Of a stretch of DNA of 20,492 bases, positions 15,919 through 20,492 are shown piece by piece. Position numbers and translations under genes: made by a program. The notes under the pieces were generated by a model that did not search any database, was not told the origin of the DNA, and worked only from the letters and a program-made list of their open reading frames with translations. Source of the DNA: a virus; IMG/VR virus record IMGVR_UViG_3300046798_000010, positions 1 to 20,492 of that record; one strand, 5' to 3'. Position 1 is the stretch's first letter. The number at the start of each line of letters is the position of its first letter.

Positions 15919-16062
15919 GTGCCTAATCTGATCGTGCTCTTGTTGCTCGTCGCGTTCGCGGTCACGGTCGGCGCGGGCGTCGGCAAGCTGCCGTTGTGGC
16001 CCGCCGTGCTCGTGCTCATCGTCGCCGACTTGCTCGCGCACTGGCCCGGGGCGGTGCGCTAA
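15919..16062 (+). CDS. 47-aa two-pass membrane protein, candidate holin
   Basis: The product has two hydrophobic segments (about residues 3-20 and 27-41) separated by a short GKLPLW turn, with a short basic end. A strong GGAGG lies at 15910-15914, four bases before the GTG. Two-pass small proteins after tail genes are often holins that time lysis by permeabilising the inner membrane. No endolysin is seen beside it, which weakens the holin call. The stop overlaps the next ATG (TAATG). Confidence 0.6.
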   Translation: MPNLIVLLLLVAFAVTVGAGVGKLPLWPAVLVLIVADLLAHWPGAVR

Positions 16063-16421
16063 TGCTCGTGACCTTGCGCAACGGCAACGGCGATACCTTG
16101 TGGACGGGCACGGGGGTTGCGGATATCGAGGCGATCGACGAGCAGAGCGCGCCCGTGCTCATGGCGATTGAACCCGCCGTCAAGGTGCTCGGCACCGCCG
16201 ACGACGTGTTGCACTGCTACGGCTCGGGGTTTGCCGCGGGCGCGGTGATCATCTGGAACGGCACCGCCGAACCCACGACCCGCGTATCGAGTCGGGAACT
16301 GACAACCGGGATCAACATGGCGACGGCGTCAACCCCGCTCACCCTCTCGGTCGCGGTGCGCAACCCCGACGGCGGCGAGTCGGTCGCGCTCGCGTTCCGG
16401 TTCGACCCGGTCACGCCGTAA
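16062..16421 (+). CDS. Ig-like (IPT/TIG-type) domain protein
   Basis: The 119-aa product carries, from about residue 31 to the end, features of an IPT/TIG Ig-like fold: 'GSGFAAGAVIIWNG' (54-67), 'VSSRELTTGI' (75-84) and 'LSVAVRNPDGGES' (95-107). The N-terminal 30 residues form a separate beta strip (LRNGNGDTLWTGTG). Ig-like domains on phage particles often contact carbohydrates; that is inference. It is the last gene of the rightward operon, with its start overlapping the preceding stop. Confidence 0.7.
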   Translation: MLVTLRNGNGDTLWTGTGVADIEAIDEQSAPVLMAIEPAVKVLGTADDVLHCYGSGFAAGAVIIWNGTAEPTTRVSSRELTTGINMATASTPLTLSVAVRNPDGGESVALAFRFDPVTP

Positions 16422-16634
16422 CGAGTTCGGCCGCGGGGCGGGATCACGGGGGCGCCCGGGTTTGGTGGTTGCCATGCCGCCCCGGGCCGCTCGCGGGTAG
16501 GGCACCCGGCCCGCGGCCGATTCCACGCCCGCAGGAACGCCGCCCGGCGTGCACGGCCCAACCCTCGTCACCCTCGCCGATCGCCTCACAGCGGGCCAAT
16601 GCTTGCGCCGGGCGTGGCACGTGGAACGATCCGC

Positions 16635-16691
16635 GCAAACCACGCGCACCGCCGCAAACCACGCAAACCCCGGCAAACCACGCACGCCGTT
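16635..16691. repeat. three tandem 19-bp units with GCAAACCACGC core
   Basis: GCAAACCACGC occurs exactly at 16635-16645, 16654-16664 and 16673-16683, with a constant 19-bp period and variable bases in between. Such regular spacing suggests protein-binding sites (integrase arm-type sites or iteron-like sites). Confidence 0.7.
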
Positions 16692-16829
16692 GGCATAGTT
16701 GAGGCGCGTTCCGCTGGCATAGCGCTGGAATAGCTCGTGGCATAGCTGAAAGAATCATTAAGCTTTTGGCGTAACAAATGACGCAATGAAACGGCGCCGG
16801 GCACCCGAACCGCGATCCCCCTAAAAGCA

Positions 16830-16857
16830 AAAAACCCCAATGTTTATTGGGGTTTTT
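16830..16857. terminator. bidirectional intrinsic terminator
   Basis: A perfect 12-bp stem (AAAAACCCCAAT at 16830-16841 and ATTGGGGTTTTT at 16846-16857) closes a GTTT loop. U-rich tails exist in both directions. It likely ends the rightward late operon and blocks read-through from the opposing operon. Confidence 0.9.
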
Positions 16858-16900
16858 GTCGGTTTTGGCGGGGCGGATTGGATTAGGTATCTCTCCCGGC

Positions 16901-16925
16901 CAGTGTCAACAACACCAGTGTTAAC
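16901..16925. repeat. direct repeat CAGTGTYAAC with inverted repeat AACAC-CA-GTGTT
   Basis: CAGTGTCAAC (16901-16910) and CAGTGTTAAC (16916-16925) are 15 bp apart. Overlapping them is AACAC-CA-GTGTT (16911-16922). The element lies between the two TGGCATAG clusters, where a recombination core would be expected. Confidence 0.45.
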
Positions 16926-16993
16926 TCGTTGCGTTTACAGGTAGTTGCACTTTTCTGGCATAGGCGCTTGGCATAGTTGCCCCGAAAACAACA

Positions 16994-17018
16994 ACGGCCG
17001 GGCGAGGTGCCCGGCCGT
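16994..17018 (-). terminator. intrinsic terminator of the leftward operon
   Basis: A perfect 10-bp GC-rich stem (ACGGCCGGGC at 16994-17003 with GCCCGGCCGT at 17009-17018) closes a 5-base loop. On the minus strand it is followed by a T-rich run (TTGTTGTTTTC). It lies 33 bases past the stop of the last leftward gene. Confidence 0.85.
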
Positions 17019-17051
17019 GTTCGAGGTCGTCGTCGAGGCGCTCGGCGCCCG

Positions 17052-17312
17052 TCAGTCGTCGCCGTCGTCGGGTAGGTGTGAGAGGTCGGGCGGCGCATAG
17101 GTTGAGCCGCCGTCGTGCCCGAGGAACTCGGCCGCGGGGAATGCCGCTTGCGCCTCGGCGAGCGTCGCGAACGTCTCCACGAACACCCGCCGCGGTTGCC
17201 CGGCGAGCACGCTCGACCGCGGGTAGGTCGAGTGCTCATACACGGTGTAGCCGTCGGCGTGGCGGTAGGTCGCGCCGCGGCTCGCATACTCGACCGTGAG
17301 GCGCGACCTCAT
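17052..17312 (-). CDS. hypothetical protein downstream of integrase
   Basis: The 86-aa product begins at an ATG overlapping the integrase stop (ATGA). It has a beta-rich N-terminus 'RLTVEYASRGATYRHADGYTVYEHSTYPRSS', a short 'VFVETFATLAEAQAAFP' helix typical of small host-interacting proteins, and an acidic tail (LSHLPDDGDD). No family is recognised. It is the last gene before the leftward terminator. Confidence 0.7.
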   Translation of the reverse strand: MRSRLTVEYASRGATYRHADGYTVYEHSTYPRSSVLAGQPRRVFVETFATLAEAQAAFPAAEFLGHDGGSTYAPPDLSHLPDDGDD

Positions 17313-18538
17313 GACGCCCGCCGTTCGCGCGCCGCCCGCGCCACGATCTTGAGCGGTGCCCGGCGCCGCGGTTTCGGCATGGGCGCCGCGGTCGGCGTCG
17401 GCGTCACGGTCGGCATAACAAACGCCGCCGCCGCCGCGCGGTTAACCTCGTCGTGCGCCGCGAGCGTATAGCGCGCGGTCATGCGCGATCCCTCGCAATG
17501 CAACGCGAACCGCGCGACCGTCGCCTCGTCCTTGCACAAGCGGAACAACTCGGTGAGGAACGAGTGCCGGAGATCCTTTTGCCGAAACGACCCGAGCACG
17601 ACGCCGACCTTAGCGGCGGCGCACTTTACGGATTTGTTGACGCCTTGCACGCCGTATTTGCCCCATGCATTCGCCGCCACAAACGTGAGCAACGCCGCCC
17701 GGCCCGCCTCGACGAGATAGACCTTACGGACCTCAACCCCGGCGCCTTTTTTGCGCCCGATCTTGAACCACGGATCGGCGCCAACGAGCATGAGATCTTT
17801 CGGTTGGAGCGTCATGATCTGCGCGGGGTCGAGGCCAGTGGTCGCGGTGACGCGGGCGCGGATCTTGGCGAGCGACGGCGAGCGACGATCGGGGCCAGTG
17901 TCGCGCATGGCGTCGAGGATGCGGGCGATCACGTCCATGGGCACGCCGCGCGCCTCGGGATCGGGTTCGGGCGGGCGCTCGCTGCACAACTCGACGGGGT
18001 TTTTGTGCTTGGGCAACATGACGTTGTAAAAGCGCGTGAGCACCGCGAGGCGCTTGCGGATCGTGGCGGCGCCAAGGCCGTGCGGCGCCGAGCGCCCACG
18101 GGCCGCGCCCGGGGTTTTGTTGTCATACACGACCGGCGTGCTTTTCCATTTTTGAATGACCTGATCGATCTCGGTATCGGTGACGGTGCGCGGGCCGCGG
18201 GTGCCGCCGAGTTCCGTAATCCACAATCCCGCATGCCGCACTTTTTCCTTGTAGCCGGTTTGTGCGGTGACGCGGGTGAGGTATTCATCCATGAGCGCCG
18301 CGAGCGATCCGGCCACGGGCACGGGCGCCGACGCTTTGATCGCGGCGTGCGCGTCGAGCAACGCGCTTGCGCTCGTCTCGATCGGCAACGTGTCGGAGTA
18401 GCGCACGCGCCCGTTGACCGAGCGATACGCTTGCCACCCGGCGCCGTGCAAGCGCACGCCCTTGAGCGACAACCGCGGGTCGTCGCGGCGGATGCCCGCG
18501 GCAATCGCGGCGGGTGTGAGAATAATTCGTTTTGCCAT
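17309..18538 (-). CDS. int: tyrosine-type site-specific integrase (divergent)
   Basis: The 409-aa product integrates phage DNA at an attachment site. The N-terminal half (to about residue 195) is a DNA-binding arm/core domain with 'SLAALMDEYLTRVTAQTGYKEKVRHAGLWITEL'. The catalytic half contains 'TATTGLDPAQIMTLQPKDL' (231-249), a beta-hairpin Lys (K263/K264), 'KDLRHSFLTEL' (R324), H347, and 'MTARYTLA' with the Tyr nucleophile at Y357. At the usual first Arg position an Asp (D237) is read, and K321 replaces the usual His of H-x-x-R. The tail (about 374-409) is Pro/Ala-rich, then basic. The ATG has AGGAAC upstream within a TAACAGGAACA motif. Confidence 0.88.
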   Translation of the reverse strand: MAKRIILTPAAIAAGIRRDDPRLSLKGVRLHGAGWQAYRSVNGRVRYSDTLPIETSASALLDAHAAIKASAPVPVAGSLAALMDEYLTRVTAQTGYKEKVRHAGLWITELGGTRGPRTVTDTEIDQVIQKWKSTPVVYDNKTPGAARGRSAPHGLGAATIRKRLAVLTRFYNVMLPKHKNPVELCSERPPEPDPEARGVPMDVIARILDAMRDTGPDRRSPSLAKIRARVTATTGLDPAQIMTLQPKDLMLVGADPWFKIGRKKGAGVEVRKVYLVEAGRAALLTFVAANAWGKYGVQGVNKSVKCAAAKVGVVLGSFRQKDLRHSFLTELFRLCKDEATVARFALHCEGSRMTARYTLAAHDEVNRAAAAAFVMPTVTPTPTAAPMPKPRRRAPLKIVARAARERRAS

Positions 18539-18540
18539 GA

Positions 18541-18551
18541 TGTTCCTGTTA
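18541..18551 (-). repeat. TAACAGGAACA motif before integrase
   Basis: This 11-bp sequence, read on the minus strand, lies directly before the integrase ATG and contains the likely Shine-Dalgarno AGGAA. The same 11 bases occur before the 109-aa gene (19554-19564) and before the 154-aa gene (20364-20374). A nearly identical copy (TAACAGGAACG) lies on the plus strand at 1429-1439. Confidence 0.6.
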
Positions 18552-18806
18552 CTTGGCGGCGTCGACGTAGGCGTCGAACGCGGTCAACACGATGTTGCGG
18601 ATTGAGCGCCCGTCGCGTTTCGCTTGCGCCTTGACGGCGCGCCACAACGCGGGCGGGATGTTGTCGACGAGATAGCGTTTGCCGGTGCCGTCCGCTTGCG
18701 GGAACGCGCGCGAGTAGCCGCGCGTCGCGAGGGGCGCCTTATGCGCCGAGAGGCGGGCCGCGTTGGCCCGCCTCGTGGTGGTCGTCGTTGAGGTGCGCGG
18801 CGCCAT
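18549..18806 (-). CDS. ribbon-helix-helix protein upstream of integrase
   Basis: The 85-aa product has a Thr/Arg-rich basic N-terminus and a C-terminal ribbon-helix-helix-like region: strand 'RYLVDNIP' (44-51), helix 'PALWRAVKAQAKRDG' (52-66), helix 'SIRNIVLTAFDAYVDAAK' (68-85). Its stop is 10 bases before the integrase ATG, so the two genes are probably cotranscribed. By position and fold it is a candidate excisionase-like or regulatory DNA-binding protein; that is inference. Its ATG overlaps the preceding stop by one base (TAATG). Confidence 0.75.
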   Translation of the reverse strand: MAPRTSTTTTTRRANAARLSAHKAPLATRGYSRAFPQADGTGKRYLVDNIPPALWRAVKAQAKRDGRSIRNIVLTAFDAYVDAAK

Positions 18807-19219
18807 TACTTCGCCGCCTTGCGGGTGCGGCGCCGCGCCTTGCGCAACGCCTCGGGGTTGCCGATCGCGACGCCCGCGGCGCGCTTGGTCGCGACCGCCG
18901 CCCGGGCACCACGCCGCCGCGAGGCGGTCACGCCGCGGTCACGGTGCCGGGCCAGTGCCGCCGTGACGCCCTCGGGCAACACGATCCGCACGGGCGTGCC
19001 GCTCGCGTCGATCCGTTGGAGCAACACGACCTCGTCGCCGCCGTCGAGGCGGAACGTGTCGAGGATCCATGACTCGTGACGCCCGTAAAAATCGGTGCGG
19101 TCAACCCGTGACGCCGAGTGCACGGCGCCGGGGTTGCCGCTCAACTCGCGCAAGCGTTCCGAGAATTGATCGCGCGGCAACACTAGCTCGGGCGCCGCGT
19201 CGTTGGTGCGGGTCGCCAT
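18806..19219 (-). CDS. hypothetical protein with basic C-terminus
   Basis: The 137-aa product starts at an ATG overlapping the previous stop by one base (TAATG). Residues of about 18-85 are a globular alpha/beta region (RDQFSERLRELSGNPGAV, WILDTFRLDGGDEVVLLQR, 'VRIVLPEGVTAALAR'). The C-terminal 45 residues are a highly basic Arg/Ala/Lys tail, suggesting nucleic-acid contact. A frame starting further upstream exists but would overlap the preceding gene strongly. No family is recognised. Confidence 0.65.
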   Translation of the reverse strand: MATRTNDAAPELVLPRDQFSERLRELSGNPGAVHSASRVDRTDFYGRHESWILDTFRLDGGDEVVLLQRIDASGTPVRIVLPEGVTAALARHRDRGVTASRRRGARAAVATKRAAGVAIGNPEALRKARRRTRKAAK

Positions 19220-19548
19220 TAGCGCACCGCCTTGGCGACGACGGCGCCGTCGGTCACGGTCACGGCCACGGCGCCCGTGCATGCGCGCAACGCCTCGGCG
19301 AGTTGCGCGGCGGGTGTAACGAGCGTGCAGTCGCTCGCCTTCAGGGTGCGCATTGGGCCAAAGTCGGCGCCGTCGCGTTGACCGACGACGCCGAGGTAGG
19401 CAACCCGATAAGGGTTGGCATCGAAGCGGACACCGGCCGCGGAATGAATCACCGATTGAGCGGCGACGCGGTAAACGCGATACAGCTTGCCCGCCTTGTG
19501 ACGGACGATCGCGTTGGTCGGGAGTGCAATTGCTTGAGCGTTGGTCAT
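19219..19548 (-). CDS. hypothetical protein, first gene of the integrase operon
   Basis: The 109-aa product starts at an ATG with AGGAA eight bases upstream, within TAACAGGAACA. It has a beta-rich core (IVRHKAGKLYRVYRVA, 'YRVAYLGVVG') and an Ala-rich C-terminal strand 'VAVTVTDGAVVAKAV'. No family is recognised. It follows the 118-bp regulatory gap and is probably the first gene of the leftward transcript that ends with the integrase. Confidence 0.65.
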   Translation of the reverse strand: MTNAQAIALPTNAIVRHKAGKLYRVYRVAAQSVIHSAAGVRFDANPYRVAYLGVVGQRDGADFGPMRTLKASDCTLVTPAAQLAEALRACTGAVAVTVTDGAVVAKAVR

Positions 19549-19570
19549 TCGTGTGTTCCTGTTATGTGCG

Positions 19571-19583
19571 GGGCACCATGCCC
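19571..19583 (-). other. small hairpin in the 5' leader
   Basis: GGGCA (19571-19575) and TGCCC (19579-19583) form a perfect 5-bp stem with a 3-base loop, downstream of the candidate promoter. GGGGCACC also repeats at 19570-19577 and 19622-19629. The hairpin is short, so its significance is unclear. Confidence 0.3.
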
Positions 19584-19592
19584 TACCCCCTT

Positions 19593-19621
19593 ATTATCGA
19601 CAAAAACCATATGGTTGTATA
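19593..19621 (-). promoter_or_regulatory. candidate leftward promoter (TATACA-N17-GATAAT)
   Basis: On the minus strand TATACA (19621-19616) and GATAAT (19598-19593) are separated by exactly 17 bp. That is 4/6 and 5/6 against the sigma70 consensus. It lies about 45 bp before the 109-aa gene, within AT-richer DNA. The spacer contains a perfect palindrome. Confidence 0.5.
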
Positions 19622-19645
19622 GGGGCACCGTAAACCATAGGGTTT
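19605..19645. promoter_or_regulatory. two operator-like palindromes
   Basis: AACCATATGGTT (19605-19616) is a perfect palindrome lying between the -35 and -10 boxes. AAACC-ATAG-GGTTT (19632-19645) is a second inverted repeat just upstream, with centres 28 bp apart. Shared AACC/GGTT half-sites suggest one regulator binds both. Which protein binds them is not known. Confidence 0.5.
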
Positions 19646-19666
19646 CAACGGGTTACGGGCGGCGGG

Positions 19667-19882
19667 CTATAGCTCCGACTCGTCGGCGGGATCGTAGGCG
19701 CCCGGGAGCACGACGATCGGGTCGAGGCCGTTGGCGATCCGCCGCGGGTTGACGCGCTCGACGCACGCCCGGCAAATGGGTTGCCGCTCGCCGTCGACGC
19801 GCACGCTCGGGACGCGGTGCGGGTGAAAGTAAAACAACCGCTTGCACCCGTAGCACGCGGCGAGTGCTTGAATTACGCCCAT
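19667..19882 (-). CDS. small zinc-ribbon-like protein
   Basis: The 71-aa product has four Cys in two CxxC pairs (C10/C13 and C37/C40), the layout of a small zinc-binding ribbon. Between them lies a basic stretch rich in His/Tyr (LFYFHPHRVPSVRVDGERQP). The ATG at 19882 is chosen because GAGG lies about seven bases upstream; a GTG at 19894 would overlap the previous stop (GTGA) and add four residues. No precise function can be assigned; a nucleic-acid or protein-binding role is likely by family type. Confidence 0.65.
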   Translation of the reverse strand: MGVIQALAACYGCKRLFYFHPHRVPSVRVDGERQPICRACVERVNPRRIANGLDPIVVLPGAYDPADESEL

Positions 19883-19890
19883 GGCTCGCC

Positions 19891-20355
19891 TCACGGCGTA
19901 AACGCCTTGGCGGTGCGCACGTAGCCGGTGCGCCGCTTGGTGAGATACCCGTGCTTGAGCAACACGGCGACGGCGCGCGCCTCGGTGCCGCCCGCGCCCG
20001 CGGGCCGCGGTTCGGTCGTCGAGTAGGCGGTGAGGATCTTGGCCGTGTCGGCGCGGCGCTCGCGCACGGGGCGACGGCGCCGCGCCTTGTCGCCCTTGAT
20101 CGCTTGCGCGATCGTCGAGGCCGCGGTCGCGCGCTTGGCGATCGTGCGGCTCACGTCGAGATCGACGAGCACAAACTCATACGCGTCGATCTGTTTTTGA
20201 ATGTCGGCGCGTTGCTCGTGCAACTCGGCGAGGCGCTTGCGGATCCGTGCGGCGGTCGCGGGGGCGCCGATCGTGGGCGCGTGGTGGTGCGGCGCGGGGG
20301 CGACGTGTTCCGCGGGATAAGGATCGCCCGCGGCGCCGTTGGTGTGCTTGGTCAT
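19891..20355 (-). CDS. coiled-coil protein with winged-helix-like C-terminus
   Basis: The 154-aa product has a His/Pro-rich N-terminus, a coiled-coil stretch (about residues 35-65; 'RIRKRLAELHEQRADIQKQIDAYEFVL'), a basic linker with KARRRRP, and a C-terminal region with 'KILTAYSTTEPRP', 'ARAVAVLLKHGYLTKRRTGYVRT'. That region looks like a winged-helix wing and recognition helix. A DNA-binding regulator is plausible. Its ATG lies about ten bases after the AGGAA of a TAACAGGAACA motif. The stop overlaps the next gene's GTG. Confidence 0.65.
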   Translation of the reverse strand: MTKHTNGAAGDPYPAEHVAPAPHHHAPTIGAPATAARIRKRLAELHEQRADIQKQIDAYEFVLVDLDVSRTIAKRATAASTIAQAIKGDKARRRRPVRERRADTAKILTAYSTTEPRPAGAGGTEARAVAVLLKHGYLTKRRTGYVRTAKAFTP

Positions 20356-20382
20356 GGTCGTGTTGTTCCTGTTACCCCGGCG

Positions 20383-20492
20383 TTAGGTGGTCGCGGCACG
20401 ACGGCGCCGGGCACGTCGCGACGCCGCCGCGGTCACGTGCTCCGCGGCGTCGTGGTGGTGTTTGAGGGTCGAGAATGAGAGGAACTCGGCCG
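20383..20492 (-). CDS. partial CDS, C-terminus only, truncated by window edge
   Basis: The open minus-strand frame at the right edge ends in TAA at 20383-20385 and encodes at least 35 residues: a polar 'EFLSFSTLKHHHDAAEHV' stretch followed by a basic Arg/Ala tail. The frame is open through the edge and the stop is 27 bases before the next gene's ATG, fitting the operon. No family can be assigned from the fragment. Confidence 0.5.
   Translation of the reverse strand, partial: AEFLSFSTLKHHHDAAEHVTAAASRRARRRRAATT

Larger units (their letters stand above)
16691..16976 (+). repeat. TGGCATAG direct repeats in two clusters
   Basis: TGGCATAG occurs at 16691-16698, 16715-16722 and 16738-16745, with one variant TGGAATAG at 16726-16733, and again at 16956-16963 and 16969-16976. 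All copies share orientation, and the spacing within clusters is 24, 11, 12 and 13 bp. The two clusters flank the terminator and the small core repeat. Candidate arm-type integrase sites. Confidence 0.6.
16422..17051. other. gene-poor junction, candidate attP region
   Basis: About 630 bp without a convincing gene lie between the convergent operons. It contains a 19-bp tandem repeat, TGGCATAG-type repeats in two clusters, a small direct/inverted repeat core and two intrinsic terminators, described separately. The integrase gene ends close by (17309). This is the usual setting of phage attachment sites, though no core identity sequence can be proven from one side only. Antisense and sense frames across it lack a ribosome-binding site or family motif. 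Confidence 0.45.

Noticed and set aside
16635-16691. CRISPR array
   Set aside because: Only three 11-bp cores at 19-bp period; no repeat/spacer structure of CRISPR size and no cas gene.
16444-16830. Minus-strand frame (128 codons) with Cys residues in the gene-poor junction
   Set aside because: The Cys pattern comes from the CTATGCCA and GCGTGGTTTGC repeats read in frame, with no start signal and no recognised family.
16691-16976. Sigma54-type promoter (TGGC...TTGC) within the TGGCATAG repeats
   Set aside because: The GG-to-GC distance (9 rather than 10 bases) does not match sigma54 spacing, and the repeats are too many and lie at a convergent end.
17453-18634. Plus-strand frame of 393 codons opposite the integrase
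   Set aside because: Antisense of a clear tyrosine integrase; no motif or ribosome-binding site.

Overview
The window is a GC-rich stretch of a temperate, long-tailed (siphovirus-like) phage or prophage. Most of it, about 0.2-16.4 kb, is one tightly packed rightward block of virion genes in canonical HK97-like order: P27-type small terminase, large terminase, prohead protease fused to major capsid, portal, collagen-like protein, head-tail connector, head closure, gp10-like tail component, tail terminator, tail tube, tail assembly chaperone with a -1 frameshift, tape measure, tail hub, then small tail-tip and membrane proteins. Stop-start overlaps of 1-4 bases (ATGA, TAATG, GTGA) between most genes indicate a translationally coupled operon. 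The host cannot be named from the sequence. The coding bias (CTC/TTG leucine, CTG rare) is distinctive for such GC-rich DNA.

Region 1-192 is a leader before the terminase genes, with a 13-bp direct repeat and a possible promoter. At 16.4-17.05 kb there is a gene-poor junction holding three 19-bp tandem units, six TGGCATAG-type direct repeats in two clusters, a small repeat/inverted-repeat core and two strong intrinsic terminators. I read it as the end of the late operon plus a candidate attP.

From 17.05 kb to the right edge everything is leftward. In transcription order these are: a partial CDS, a coiled-coil/helix-turn-helix-like protein, a CxxC zinc protein, a 118-bp promoter/operator gap, two unknown small proteins, a ribbon-helix-helix protein, a divergent tyrosine integrase and an 86-aa protein, ending at a hairpin terminator. 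This is the lysogeny/integration arm. Late genes build head and tail in one direction, while the opposed operon carries integration and probably its control.

No endolysin, DNA-replication gene, tRNA or CRISPR array was found. I did not find a wholly new system. The items most worth attention are the frameshift in the tail chaperone, the protease-capsid fusion with a possible internal start, the collagen/carbohydrate-binding-like protein beside the portal, the integrase with unusual catalytic positions, and the structured repeats beside it.
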